A stretch of 64,000 bases of DNA, from positions 9,279,647-9,343,646 of the forward strand of contig CM025851.1 in NCBI GenBank assembly GCA_003952965.2. The letters run 5' to 3'. Below, piece after piece: positions 13,090 through 26,789 of the stretch. The stretch is from Morella rubra (lineage: Eukaryota; Streptophyta; Magnoliopsida; Fagales; Myricaceae). The notes beneath the pieces were generated by a model. It had not been told where the DNA came from and did no database searches. It saw only the letters and a program-made list of their open reading frames with translations. Positions within the stretch are counted from its first letter, which is position 1. Each line of letters opens with the position of its first letter. A program made the position numbers and the translations under genes.

Positions 13090-13770
13090 ATACTACATCT
13101 CCTGCGAAGGGTCTCTGATTTTGCTAGGAACAAGGTGGTGCACGAGGGGAAAAGTCTGAATTTTGGGGAGCTTGTGAGGTCTATTCAGCGGAGATATCAT
13201 GCTCATTGCACGGATTGGGACACTCCAGCCTCTCAAAGTTGGATTCCTCCCTCGCAAGGTGTTTTCAAAATTAACTTTGATGCTGCCTTACGGTATAACC
13301 GGATTAGCATTGCTGCTGTGTGTCGCATCCGGCAAGGGGAGGTTATACATGCTCGATTAAGCCGTTTGGCAGGGGGGATTCCAATCAAAGGAGAAGCCAG
13401 AGCTGCACGATTGGCTTGCTCCCTTGCGGAGGAGATGGGCCTTCGGAATCTTGTTTTGGAAGGGGATGCTCAACTACTAATCAACCAGGTGGTGAATTTG
13501 GAGGTGGCACCGGCTTGGATTATTGAAGCCGAAATCCTAACCATGCGTGCTATGTTGAGGAGCCATGAGCAATGGGAGTTTCGTTGGATTCCGCGAGCAG
13601 GGAATGGAATGGCTCGCGCTTTGGCTCGGTGGGGGCTACAGGTGGATGATCCGGATCAATTTGCTGTGGAGGACATTCCTAGGAGTATTCTTCACTGCGA
13701 TGGTTCTACTGCTGATAGTAGGGTCGCGCCTGTGGGTTAATTTCATGAAAAAAAAATAAAAAATAAAAAA
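13090..13770 (+). mobile_element. 5'-truncated LINE (L1-type) with RNase H domain and A-rich tail
   Basis: Only the 3' end of a non-LTR retrotransposon is left. The frame reads from about 13095 (RRVSDFARNKVVHEGK) through an RNase H-like domain to a stop at 13738-13740, followed by an A-rich tail at about 13748-13770. Domain features include FKINFDAAL (first Asp), KGEARAARLACSLAEEMG (Glu), LEGDAQLLINQV (Asp) and FRWIPRAGNGMARALARWG. This is the RVT_3 class of RNase H found at the end of plant L1 ORF2 and in 'putative ribonuclease H protein' models. The reverse transcriptase part is absent. No target duplication could be found. Confidence 0.8.
13135..13740 (+). CDS. RNase H-like domain ORF from a LINE (partial)
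   Basis: This open frame of about 200 codons lies inside the LINE fragment and has no stop or frameshift. The first codon is GTG, so the true reading simply continues from upstream; there is no convincing start of its own. The Asp-Glu-Asp residues of an RNase H fold are in order. In an active LINE the domain would degrade RNA in RNA:DNA hybrids. Here it is probably not expressed, though its open state is worth noting. Confidence 0.65.
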   Translation: MVHEGKSLNFGELVRSIQRRYHAHCTDWDTPASQSWIPPSQGVFKINFDAALRYNRISIAAVCRIRQGEVIHARLSRLAGGIPIKGEARAARLACSLAEEMGLRNLVLEGDAQLLINQVVNLEVAPAWIIEAEILTMRAMLRSHEQWEFRWIPRAGNGMARALARWGLQVDDPDQFAVEDIPRSILHCDGSTADSRVAPVG

Positions 13771-14264
13771 TGGATCCACTGCTGTTTCAACCAAGCAAAA
13801 CGAATTGAGAAAGAATCTGCTTCCACGTCTGCTGCCCTCCTGCTTCAGGCGATTCCAATGTGAGAGCTGAATTGAAAACGGGGATGCTCTAAAATCTGAG
13901 CTCTGCACCACATTGAAAGCTCTACGAAGTTGTTTTGAAAGTCAACCAAGCCCGTCTTCTGAGCTACTCTGTAATGGTCTAGAGCAGTGGAAATCATGAC
14001 CAAGATACATTCCAGGAAACTATAGGTGCCACAAGATGGCAAAGTAATAATGACACTCCGATGCAAGGCGGATAATGGCTCTGTGTTCAACAACCTTTGT
14101 TAGATAAGTGATTCAGTATTTCCAAGGAAACAAGTCAATAGGAATTTTGGATCAAACTGCATAGAATCCCCTTTCCAGTCCGTAGATAATAAGCTGTATG
14201 ATATTCCTATTAGACATGTTTTCTTCAACTTGCATGTCAATACTTTCCTAGTTCTGGTTCGGTG
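13771..14264. other. Intergenic, no gene seen
   Basis: Sequence between the LINE tail and the stop codon of the folate-biopterin transporter fragment. It may hold part of the latter's 3' untranslated region. No other feature was seen. Confidence 0.4.
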
Positions 14265-14855
14265 CTAATTGCTATTGACAAGGGAGGCCATTTCAACATT
14301 CTCAGGTTGAAGTATACTCTTAGCGTTTTTTGTGCTCAACCCCTCAGTTGGCAGGATAGACAATTTGGGATCAGTTCGGGGTATTAGAAACAGGAACCCA
14401 ATTGGAACTATTCGCATCAAGCTCCGAATCAAGATAGCCATCCAAAGGTTATCAAACTTTGTCCGTGTGACCTCCAAAACATGCAGTAAGAGGCCTCCTG
14501 CCGCAGACGATGTGAACAGCCCAACATGATCAATTGACATAAGCAAAGCAAAGAAAGTTCCTTCAATACCAGCTGGGCAAAGCTTGGAACTAAGTACAAG
14601 AAGAGGCATCCATTTAATACGCCCAATCATGTGAGTAATGGCTGCATCCATGACAGCAGAGAAATAATCCGGTACACCAATTTTCAAGTTTAGGCGTAGA
14701 ACGAATACCAAATCTAGCAAACCTGATGCACCATATAGCAACTGAGCCCAGAAAAGTATGTCCCGAAAAGGGTGGGCTTTTAGCAAGTTTTGGTAGATAA
14801 GGACCCCAACAAGTGATCCAACTGCACCAACAGCAAATGTCGACCCAACAACCTC
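14265..14855 (-). pseudogene. Folate-biopterin transporter (FBT/BT1 family), last exon only
   Basis: An intact C-terminal exon of 196 residues starts after a TTCATGCAG acceptor and ends at TAG (14267-14265). It carries the family blocks HPFRDILFWAQLLYGASGLL, LVFVLRLNLKIGVPDYF, RIKWMPLLVLSSKLCPAGIE, GTFFALLMSIDHVGLFTSSA and VTRTKFDNLWMAI, with several hydrophobic membrane helices. Full-length members have about 500 residues in an MFS-like fold. The upstream exons should lie above 14855 on this strand, but none was found; the opposite strand there holds phosphatase exons. The gene is therefore probably truncated. From memory, Arabidopsis At1g79710 (FBT) is the neighbour of At1g79720 (aspartyl protease), so this pair looks like conserved synteny. 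Confidence 0.75.
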
Positions 14856-15074
14856 CTGCATGAAGCATCAGTTACGGATTAATGAGCTTCCATTTCATAT
14901 TAGGTTTATAAGGTGTAAATGTGCCAAATCTCGTTTTTCAGTTATTTATAGAAGTAATGATATTGGGCAATGGTATTTCGAAGTTGTCATTTTCTATGAT
15001 GATATTAATTTTTCCGCTTGAAATTTTTTAGAGAAAAACAGAGGATAATGTATTGGATAGTTCAAAATATGTGA

Positions 15075-17465
<2,391 letters not shown>

Positions 17466-18337
17466 CAGGCCTTGGATGAGCCTTTCAATTTTTTTTTAAA
17501 TTTTTTATTCTTTCCTTCTATGCTGCATCCACTTTATTGTTCAGAGTCACTCTTTAAAGTTAAGAGTTTTTCAATTAAGGTAAACACTTCATCTTTTTCT
17601 TTGCTTTTTCTTTTTCCTGATTCGTATGCTAGAAATCCACCGTATGCTTCTTTTCTGTCCGCAGTAAATATTTCCATCTCTACACGTATGAGCAATGGTG
17701 CAAACTAGCATATATATGTCACGGTCTAATTTTCCTGAATCTCTCTCTCTCTCTCTCTCCGTGTTGTGCACCCAATTGAAACATAATGGGCAATGGGGTG
17801 ATTGTTCCAGCTTCTTCTTGAAGAAGGAAACATGGAAGAAGGGATATTGGATGCGAGCCTCGGTGGGTAGTGTATAAGTGTCACGTGTACTGTGTAGGTA
17901 TTAATCTCTAAACTCTATGATAATAGAATGCTAAATGAGATTATGGCACAAAAATATGGACAAAGATTCCATCATAAGGTTGTTTGTTCTAAGTTATTAG
18001 AAGCACCTAGCATGATTCAAAAAAATAAATCTAAGAACTTGAAATTGATTACCTTATTGATGAGATGAGATAAAGAGAGCTTAATTTGACTTGACTCAAT
18101 CATTGGATTTATTTTTTAAAATCCTGACCCCTCCTTATAACATCTTTGTATATAAATTTTATAATGGAATCCTAATTCCAAAAATACTCTTAGGTGTTAA
18201 AATGACCAAAATATTCTCATTCAAGAGAAGCAGAAATTCTTAAGCTAGAGTAATAATTTATAATTAGCATTAGAATCAAGAAAAAGAATCTAACAATTTC
18301 GATAGGGATGAAAAATATAAATATTTTGGTCATTGAA
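17466..18337. other. Intergenic with a CT microsatellite
   Basis: No gene was seen. A perfect CT run lies at about 17741-17759. The rest is AT-rich. Confidence 0.5.
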
Positions 18338-19172
18338 TTAATCAATGAAATTCTTTTATTTTCGAAAATTCAATCTCATATGGAATGGAAAATTCACGCC
18401 ATCCCAGCGAGCTATCATCTCCGATTTCATTCTCTCACTCTCTTCTTCCGCACCCAAAACAGCCCAACCATCTGTTGCGACGTGGTGGAAAGCCACCGAT
18501 AAATACTACCAGCTCATGAACTCCAGAAAACTCCGCAGACTCATACTTTCTTTGTGTAACCGGATCATGGACAAGGATTACTCGATGGGCAAATTACATG
18601 CCCGTCGGCAAATTGAATTGTTGGCAGCGAAGGGACGCCAGGAAAATGCCATTAACGTGGTTTTGACGTCGGCTGACGTGGCAGTCAATGGATTTTGCTC
18701 GATCTGCGGGACACATGGGTTCTCAAAGGGTAAAATCATAAAAGGGGAAGCGCCACAAGTTTGCGTACATCTGGGTTGGCAACCGGCGACTCAATGCCCC
18801 GCCCAATGTGCGTGGCCATTCCACCAGCCCATGAACCGACCCAAGAGCCCATCCCTAGTTGCACCTAACAAAGAAGTGGGCCTGGACGGCATGGTCATCA
18901 ACCTAGCTAGGCTCTTAGCTGGTACAGCTACGACGAACCCATTCGGAAATGGTTACTTCACTGGTCCAAAAGAGGACGCATTAGAGGCTGGATCCGCTTG
19001 TCCCGGGATGTATGGCTTGGGGGCTTACCCTGGCTATGCTGGGGAGCTCTCGGTGGACCCCAGGAGTGGTGCGAGCTATAACGCAAATGTTGCTAATAGA
19101 ATGAAACACTTGCTTTCTGCACTCTTTGACCCATTTACCAATTCTTGTTCCCCTCTGGGCACAGGGCGTTGA
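18338..19172 (+). pseudogene. EXORDIUM-like (PHI-1 family) protein, degraded N-terminus and internal frame errors
   Basis: The frame reads NLIWNGKFTPSQRAIISDF, ATWWKATDKYYQLMN, VVLTSADVAVNGFC, CGTHGFSKG, QCAWPFHQPMNRP, APNKEVGLDGMVINLARLLA, GYFTGPKEDALEAGSACPGM and GASYNANVANRMKHLL. These are hallmarks of the phosphate-induced/EXORDIUM family of secreted, growth-related plant proteins (about 310 residues). Three defects are visible. The signal peptide is gone and the frame breaks near 18368-18371, since LLFSKI precedes in another frame. At 18744-18748 one base is gained, so about 15 residues are garbled. At 18783-18785 one base is lost, which restores the frame. The garbled stretch read in the shifted frame gives the expected KRHKFAYIWVGN. 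Confidence 0.82.
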
Positions 19173-19360
19173 GATCGTGAGTATATGTTCCTTGAGCTTA
19201 AAAACTTATGGTTGAAGTTCCAGAATATACTACAGTTATGGTGTTTAGGAATAAGTTTTTAAGATACATTGGATGTTTCGCAAATCCATTTGCATGATCT
19301 GGGATTTTATTTCTCTATTTTCTCCAAAGGTTTGCGATCATAGTTTATGTTGGATTAGAT
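19173..19360. other. Flank between the EXORDIUM-like pseudogene and the repeat block
   Basis: Short AT-rich sequence, with nothing identified. Confidence 0.4.
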
Positions 19361-20654
19361 CGTAAAAAATATGCTTTAAAAATTATTATTCTAGATAATT
19401 ATTATTTAGATGTCACATGTTTATATTTATTATATTAGGTAATATATTGTGACATAAGATGTTACTCTGTTATTATTGAGTGACATTGTAGAAAAGTCAT
19501 GCCAATGATTAATAAATTGAAGGCAGAGAATATAACTTTTCGGTTCCTTGTACATTTAATATTTTGTTCTAGACCAAGATACATATTTATGTACAATAGG
19601 ATTATGCTTGTTGTGTCTCTATTAAATAAGATGATATACTCAGTCATCGAGGTGCTAACCCTCAACAAATGAGTGGGTGCACTATAAGAGTACATGCATT
19701 GAACGCGATCAAATATAGATACTTTTTGGAAGTGATCAATATGTTGAGAGGGTATTCAACATAATTTGTTTATGTTATCCTTAGACCTGAGAGGTTTGTG
19801 CAAATTTGTTTAGTGTGTATTTGTACTCTAAATGAGTCATTTGGTGATGATTTTTTTGTGTCAAATATTCTAGACAACGTCGTGTCTTGTGTATGATGAA
19901 TAAGTTTGTATAAATGCTCATAAGGAATCCACTAGTCTCTTTGTGACATAGTATATTCAAGTATATTTGTATAGGTTGGACTCGAGAAAAAGAAATCTCT
20001 GGCTAAAGGAATTTTGTGAAAATGTTTTTTTGAAATTAATATATATATATATATTTATTTATTAAATTGTTTTGAAAACAATTTGAGAGTCCAAGGAGTT
20101 ATAAATTATAAAATTAAGAATTATATGAGCTAGGGATTTTATCAATGATAATATTCCGATCCTATTAGCTCATATAAAATATAGTGTGGTGTAAGGATAA
20201 ATAAACGATTAAATTGTTAGCAAAAGGGATTTCACAAATCAATCTCAAATTCTCGGGGTGAATTGTAATATGTTAATGGACATGATTACAATTAGTAGAA
20301 GCCTGAAATTCGGAATAAAAGAATATAAGGAAGTAAATGGAAAAATTTTTTTTTCTATGTGAACCTACGACCGAAATCTGAGATCCTTAACGATCCTACG
20401 CACTATCATAGCTAGAGTTTTCATATAATAAGATAGCTATGAGATAGTCTACCCTAAAAATTGTTAGTTTGAGACTTGGCCATCAGAAGTCAAAAAATCC
20501 TACGATGGTTGTGAGCATGGAGAGGAAAGAGGCAAAACATTTAGGCTGCTATTGTGGAAGTCTTAAGATTGTGAGATTAACAAGAACCTGAAGATTATTG
20601 TAGAATTCTCAGAGAACAAAGAGAATTGGTAAGTTAATTTTTTGCAATTGAAAC
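19361..20654 (+). repeat. LTR-like repeat R, copy 1
   Basis: This non-coding, AT-rich unit of about 1.3 kb occurs three times in the window: here, inverted at 45355-46672, and at about 48885-54675, where a hAT element splits it. Shared words include TTTAGATGTCACATG, GTGACATAAGATGTTAC and TTAGACCTGAGAGG. Copy 3 lies downstream of a copia pol fossil in the same orientation, so R is probably a copia LTR. The exact ends are not certain. Confidence 0.65.
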
Positions 20655-21935
20655 TGTTAGCCCAAGGTTGTTTTGCAAACAATCTTTGATTTTGATGATA
20701 ACAAAGTTCTAAGTTTTGAAGGATTTTAGATTTTACATTGTCAATCCTTTCTCTTAAAAGGATTTATGTCAAGTATCATTGTTTCTCTCTTTATAAAATC
20801 TCTCTAAGCTACTTGATCTTCATTGTTCTTGTTAAATGATCATCTTTTTATTGTAAATGGTTTTGAGAATGATTGAATTGGGATAGTTGTTGTTAAAGAA
20901 CATTTTTTATGACTAAGTGTTGGAAGTGTCGACACATTGACCCTAAGTGTCGACACATTGAACTAACTCCCGAAAGTTTGCTTTACAGGCCATTCAAAAT
21001 GATTTTTTGGCTAAGTATGGGAAGTGTCGACACATTGACCTAAGTGTCGACACTAACACCGAGACTTCTTTTCTTGGTCAAAGTTCAATGTGTCAGCACA
21101 TACCACAAGTGTCGGCACATTGTATTATTTTGCAGATATCCTGGAGCAACGTCAACTCATTCAAAAAGGTATCCAAATGTCTCAAATGACCTCCAACGGC
21201 ACTCAAGCTTTACAAGAAGACCCTTGGTGCCCTAGAAGCTTTAAATAGAAGAAGATGGAGAGAGAAAAGAAAGAAGTGTGTGCCATTAACTCTTGCCCTA
21301 ATTTCTAGAGAGAGAAAAAGCTTTCAAAGAGAAAGGAAGCTCCACCATCCAAGAAAGCTCGTACTCCCACCTGAAAATACTGTAGCTCTCTTGTGAATCT
21401 TGTCTCTTTGCACACCTCAGTACCTCATACTTGTTTATTCAGCTTAAAGAGCTTTTACTAAGATTCTCTTTGTACCCATTCTTGAAAAACACGTGAGTGT
21501 TTGTGAAAAACACTTGTCCTACTTGTTGTGTAGAAGAAATCCTTTAGGTTGTGAGGATTTGAGAGAGTGAGTTAAAGTGTAAGCTCGAAAACACTTTGTA
21601 AAGGTTACTTAGCACCCGATAAGCTAAGGTGTACTTACTATTTGGAAAATAGTGAAGGAAGCCCAAGGAAGTCAATAGCCTTGGGGTGGACGTAGGCAAG
21701 TGTTGGCCGAACCACCTAAAAGTCACGGTGTCATCTCTCTATCCTTATCTCCATTTATTGTTGATATTTATTTGTTGCACTTGTTTGTCTTTTCCTTCAT
21801 TCTCTATATTAGTCCTTGATTATATATATTTATTCTCCTGCTCCTTAGATTGGATCTTTAGCATATTGGGTTTAAAAGAAAAAGGAAGAAAAGTTTTATA
21901 AAACCCAATTCACCCCCCTCTTGGGTTGTTTTTGA
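20655..21935 (+). repeat. Copia-type LTR (SIRE/Maximus-like), copy A
   Basis: The unit begins TGTTAGCCCAAGG and ends with AAACCCAATTCACCCCCCTC followed by TTGGGTTG. Copy B (31256-39567, inverted and interrupted) and copy C (47848-48821) match it. The 3' end resembles SIRE-type copia LTRs as I remember them. The U3-like part carries three pairs of GTGTCGACAC palindromes or close variants. No internal retrotransposon sequence adjoins, so this is probably a solo LTR. No clean 5-bp duplication was found. Confidence 0.65.
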
Positions 21936-21944
21936 CCTCTCAGA

Positions 21945-22362
21945 AACTTTCAGAAATTCCATCTTGAACCTCTCCCAGGTGATCCGTGCTCCCTGAAGCT
22001 CTTACTCGAGCAGCGCACTCCTTGAAAGCCACAACCCATTTACTTCTCCTAATAACTTGTAAGCAGCATACATCACCCTCTGCTCGTCAGTTCATTCTAA
22101 AACTCTGAACAGTTCCCCGATATCCAGAATCCAATTCTCAATTGATACCGGGTCAGTCTTGCCATTAAAATCGGTTGGATACTAACAGTTAAACTGATCG
22201 AAGGAGCACCCTCCGGTACATTCCTCATTGTGGTTGGTGTTTTGGTTCATTTGCTGAGCCATGAAACCCACCAAATTAAGAAGAATCTCCTCCACATTAA
22301 ACCTGGGGTTCAGTTGTTCCTGGTCTCGATTTGGGTTCCTGCCTCCTACGTTCTTAGCCATT
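21945..22362 (-). pseudogene. Ty3/gypsy gag N-terminal fragment
   Basis: Read on the minus strand from an ATG at 22362, the sequence gives MAKNVGGRNPNRDQEQLNP, then RFNVEEILLNLVGFMAQQMN, and later PTDFNGKTDPVSIENWI and ITWERFKMEFLK. The last two are typical of the retrotransposon gag domain. At least three stops and a probable frame change break it, and it ends abruptly next to the copia LTR. It belongs to the gypsy LTR at 22461, from which it is separated by a primer-binding site. Confidence 0.7.
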
Positions 22363-22446
22363 ACCTTCCCTGAGAAACAATATCATTAATACTATAATAG
22401 CAACAAAAATGATTCAAGCCTAGGCCTTTCTAAACCTCTAAACCAT

Positions 22447-22458
22447 GCTCTGATACCA
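22447..22458 (-). promoter_or_regulatory. Gypsy primer-binding site (initiator Met tRNA)
   Basis: The minus strand reads TGGTATCAGAGC two bases beyond the LTR end at 22461. This is the usual tRNA-iMet primer site of plant LTR retrotransposons. It fixes the element's orientation as minus. Confidence 0.8.
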
Positions 22459-22807
22459 ATTGTCACTCCCCGTGCCTGTACTTACCTCTTAGGCCCACCG
22501 ATAGAGATAGTATGCACACATGCAGGGATTACGGCACGAACTATTCCAATTAAACACCAACTAGTTGACCTTGAAAAGCTTAGCATTTGTTACATGCCTT
22601 AGGAGAACTCACCCCAAAAGCTAGCTCAAGAAGGAGGGAGCCTAAGGCATATAAACCACACATTGGCAGCCCATACTACCAATGTGGGTAGATCCCATAC
22701 TTTCCAAATGATCCATAACATTCCACCACGCTTCGCAGCCCCGGCGCCCACGCGGGCTGGTTGTGCACTAGGCTTTTCTTAGTCCCAGGCTAATACTGCA
22801 ATACCTG

Positions 22808-23490
22808 CACTACAAGAAAAAAGACTTTGGGTGACAAAAAAATTTGTCACCCAAAGTACAAAATTCGTCACCTAATGTTTTGGGTGACAAAACTGAGTTG
22901 TCACTCGGTTTGTCACCTAAAGCCCGTCAGCCAAAGTTTTGGGTGACGATTTTGATGTTCTGTCGCTCGAAACCGTTCGGACGTTTTACACACCGTCCGA
23001 ATGGTTTTTTCCATAGCGACAAAAATTGAAAATCGTCATGCGCAGTACAATTCAACCGTTCGCATGAGCTGTGCGAACGTAATCTAAATATGTTCGGATG
23101 GTTAATGAGAACGGTTCTTCCAGTGACGAAATGAATTTTGTCATGTACAACCGTGCGCACGATATACAACACGTCCGCACGTAAGACTTTCGTCCGGACG
23201 TTCGTAAAGACGTTTGCACCGTTGTTTCATTTATGACGAAATATTTTTTTGTCATCCTCCAAATCCGTTCGAACTATGACGCATTATGTTCGGACGCTTG
23301 TTCTGTTGAACACGTTGGAACGTGTAGTTTTAGCGTGCGCACGTTTGCTAGATAAAAGATCGTTTGCACGTGAAAACAACCATTCAGACGGACTAATTTG
23401 ACGTGATGTGTGCGGACGGAATTTTAAGTGTGTGCACGTTATCAACGCCAACTAACCGTTCGGACTTCCACTCATACCGTTCGAACGTTT
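22808..23490. repeat. CACTA subterminal repeat region (3' end of the element)
   Basis: Inside the terminus lie several TTTGTCACC/GGTGACAAA copies in both orientations (22830-22935). They are followed by many words of the CGTTCGGACG/CGTCCGAAC type (about 22970-23490). In En/Spm such subterminal repeats bind the TNPA protein. Binding here is inferred. Confidence 0.7.
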
Positions 23491-23649
23491 TTCTTGTTAT
23501 TCAAATAATTTAAAAATTTACAAATAATATAAATAAAAGATATTCAATGCTCATTAAATAATAAAATATCTACAAATATGCAATCGTTATTAAAAGTAAA
23601 TACAATACATAATCGATAAGTGCTAAGAAAGTAGTAAAATACATAAATC

Positions 23650-25372
23650 TACCCAAATTTTCGTTTGGGTGTCGAACGAGATTGCAGCTGTCTGATCTGC
23701 TCCATAGCTGCTCACGCATTTGTTGCCATTAGTTGCATCCTCTTCTTGTTGTTCCACTAGGGTCCTTTGCTGCTCCTCCATCATCTTCCGGTGCTCTTCG
23801 TCTTTTTTTCGTTGCTGCTCTGCCATCATCTGCATCAGCTCTTCGTCTTTCTTCCGTTGCTGCTCCTCCATCATCTGTAGATGCTCTCGCATCGTCTGCT
23901 CCATATCTGACCTTTGACAAGAAGCGCTTCATATTCCAACTGTCTAGCCCTCATCTCTTCAATCTGTAATCTGGCCTCCTCCAATCTCCGGGACAAATCA
24001 ACGGACGATACTGATGAAGATGATCCAACAGACCGTACTGAACGGCCTAAACCTCGCACGTAACCCGCTTTCGTCCCCAACACCTCAGCGAAATCTCCAC
24101 TTCGGTGTATGACTTTCCCTCTGACTCGTACTGCAACTAACGCCTCCATTTTTTCCTACAAAATTAGAAAATAAAATAAAAACTAGCACATATGAAACAT
24201 AAACGCACACGATGCATCATTAAATCTAATGTTACAACTTACAAAATTTTCTCGTGCATCTTCTGATGTCCACATGCCATCCTTATTAGTATGCGTCTTT
24301 TTATACAGCAACGCAGGACTAATCTCATCAGATTCTGGATTTTTCTGTACACCAAAAGAAATATAAACGTGCATATTAAAATACCTAAGTCATTTATTTA
24401 AATAATAAAAATTTAAATTTAAATTTATTACTTACTAACAACGCTCTCGTGCGTTGGAAGGACCTCGCTCCCGATGTGTGTACAATCTTCAGCTTAGCTC
24501 TATTCTCCTTGTTGATTGCACTCCTCCTCTGCATTGTACATTTACAGTTGTTACCACAATTAATAATAAAATAAAATAAACGTTCAGGACGGAATAAAAA
24601 TGTTTAACCTGAAATTCCTCGCTCGTGAATAAATCACAAACACGAGTCCATTCTTCCTTGTTCATCTCGGGATACGGGTGTTCTAACGCCTCTTCTTTGG
24701 AATTGAACACCGAGTAATGCTGGAACATTCTATTTCTGTGCGTCCTGTACGCTGTGTTCATCGTAGACGTCACAGTGAACGATCCTCAGCTTGGTCGTAA
24801 TCTAGTTGGAAGTCATCCTTAACATATATAACAGTTAGAAACACAAAAAAGTTTAAACAATTAAAATTTAATAAATTATACTTACCAACACTCGGTTCAT
24901 CACATACGATTTAACTCCTTCGGGACCTCCTTCCACTTACTCGTATCAAATGGGACATGTTGTCGAACGAGCGCACCAATATGACTCGAGAGCATTGAGG
25001 ACGCCTTGTCATCACCGCCCGTACGTCCATCAGGGATATGGACAGTCAGCTTTCCTCGATGCGAGCCTTGAGTAAGGCAATCCCACGCGTACTACCTCGA
25101 ACATGTCTGATTCCGGACGTCGCTACAAATGAAGAACAAAAAATTTAAAATTCAGTTAAGCATATAAATTTAAAAGTCATAATATTTAATTTCGATTGAC
25201 GGGTAAGATACTTACACGCACAACTACTTTGGGTGCCTACTGGACTGGCTGTGTCAGGGGACGGTAATTTGTTTCTATCCCTAAGTGAAGGACCCGACAC
25301 TGCTAGTGTACCGGGACTACTCTCAGCTCGAACTGATGAATCGCACCGAAGACGTTTCCCTCCCGCTGGCAT
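23650..25372 (-). pseudogene. TNPA-like / plant transposase (Ptta/En/Spm) gene of the CACTA element
   Basis: Minus-strand exons read in order: a proline- and serine-rich start (25372-25212); VRGSTRGIALLKARIEE and SHIGALVRQHVPFDTSKWKE (about 25105-24905); YRTHRNRMFQHYSVFNSKEE up to FTSEEFQ (24773-24610); RRSAINKENRAKLKIVHTSG (about 24530-24440); KNPESDEISPALLYKKTHTN (24345-24245); and GDFAEVLGTKAGYVRGLGRS followed by a coiled coil with repeated QQRKKDEE units (24149-23650). This is the plant transposase Ptta/En/Spm family, the accessory protein that binds subterminal repeats. Frame breaks near 25047, 24785 and 23905, and two stops near 24915, show that it is dead. Confidence 0.72.
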
Positions 25373-25634
25373 GACGTCGTCCTAACCAAATAAATCAATA
25401 TTAGAGAAAAATTAACACAATGACACATGTTGCTCAAAATGAATTTAAAATAGAACGCAAAGTAAATTGAAACGATAAAGTTACTTTAGTCCTCGGAGTC
25501 ATATTCTTCAGAATCACTACAATCTTCACTGAACGATTCCGAAGAATTATCGGTTCCTTCTACTTCACGTTGTTGTTGATCGCTCTTATCGGTTACCGGC
25601 ACATAAGTCTCGACTTCATTTCTAGTCAACGGGA

Positions 25635-26788
25635 TCATGTCAAAGGAGTTAAAGTCCACAAAAAGCTCAATAGACTCATTCTCCAGGTATGCTTCACGGT
25701 TCGACGGTCCTTCTCCATCTTCACTAGCTTCCTCCTCAATATGTGGAATATCATACGTGTTTCTGGGGTAATCTTTTGAACAATCTTCCAGTGACCGCCC
25801 AACTTGATATCATCGATATAAAAAACTTGATTACCCTGAGAAGCTAACACGAACGGGTCGTCTTTGTACCACTTTCGGGATGTGTTAATACTAACAAACC
25901 GACCACTTTTCTCAAGACCTAAGTTTTGAGTACTCAAGTCAAACCAGTCACATTTTAGTAAATAAACTAAATTCCCCGCAAATAACGCAACACATAAATA
26001 TCCACGACCTGGCCGTAAAAATCAACATCTTCCCCATCGTGGTCCCCCGGAACAACCACACCACTATTCTGAGTGTTACGAAATTGTTCACGAAAGACCT
26101 TGTGAAACCTAACTCCATTCACTACACACCCAGAGTAACAAAGTGCCCGTTGATCCGGACCGGATGCTAATGCATACAAATCATCCGACACCGAACCGGA
26201 TTTTCAATGCGCATAGTTTGAACCTAAAATAGTAAACACGTGTTAACTTTGACTCTAAAAAAATGATCACTTAAAATTAAACATATAATAGGAAAAAATT
26301 AAATAAATACCCGATTTCTAAACCATAACGGAAATCTTCTTCGTGCCTCCTATCAACATTTATTGGTGATTCCCTTCTCATCTCTTCCAAGTGCTCGCTA
26401 TAAATAAATAAGATATTTTATAATAAATTAAAATATAATGAACTGATAAGTGTTTAAGTGAGCAAATATTCTTATTTGCGCTTACTCTATATGTTGGCTG
26501 ATTTCTGAACAGTTGTTGAGTACATACCACTGTGCTTTTAAAAATTCCTTTATATTTAAATCTTCACCCCTACCAGCTCCCAGCGGTCGAACAGTTTGAG
26601 TAAACACAGAAAAACGACAACTTCATCATCCATGTCGGCATAATTCCGGTCTTTACATGGACATCTATCATTCCACGACTATCTACATAACTATGGGCAA
26701 CACTCATAAAATCCTGAACACCATCACTATACTTTACACTTTTGAGTCTATCAGCTTCATAAATCCAGCTTTTATCCATATTGTTCAT
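25635..26788 (-). pseudogene. TNP2 (TNPD) transposase remnant: N-terminal and C-terminal domains only
   Basis: The N-terminus MDKSWIYEADRLKSVKYSDG (from 26779) is the transposase-associated domain. The frame then slips by one near 26675, and the true continuation is RCPCKDRNYADMDDEVV. Downstream, DDLYALASGPDQRALCYSGC, FREQFRNTQNSGVVVPGDHD, LSTQNLGLEKSGRFVSINTS and WYKDDPFVLASQGNQVFYID (26191-25690) belong to the DUF4216 region near the end of TNP2 proteins. The large catalytic tnp2 domain that should lie between is absent (only about 400 bp remain), so the element lost autonomy by internal deletion. Confidence 0.78.
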
Positions 26789-26789
26789 T

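Noticed and set aside
23720..23969. Plus-strand Cys/Ser-rich frames
   Set aside because: Antisense shadows of the QQRKKDEE coiled-coil repeats of the TNPA-like gene.
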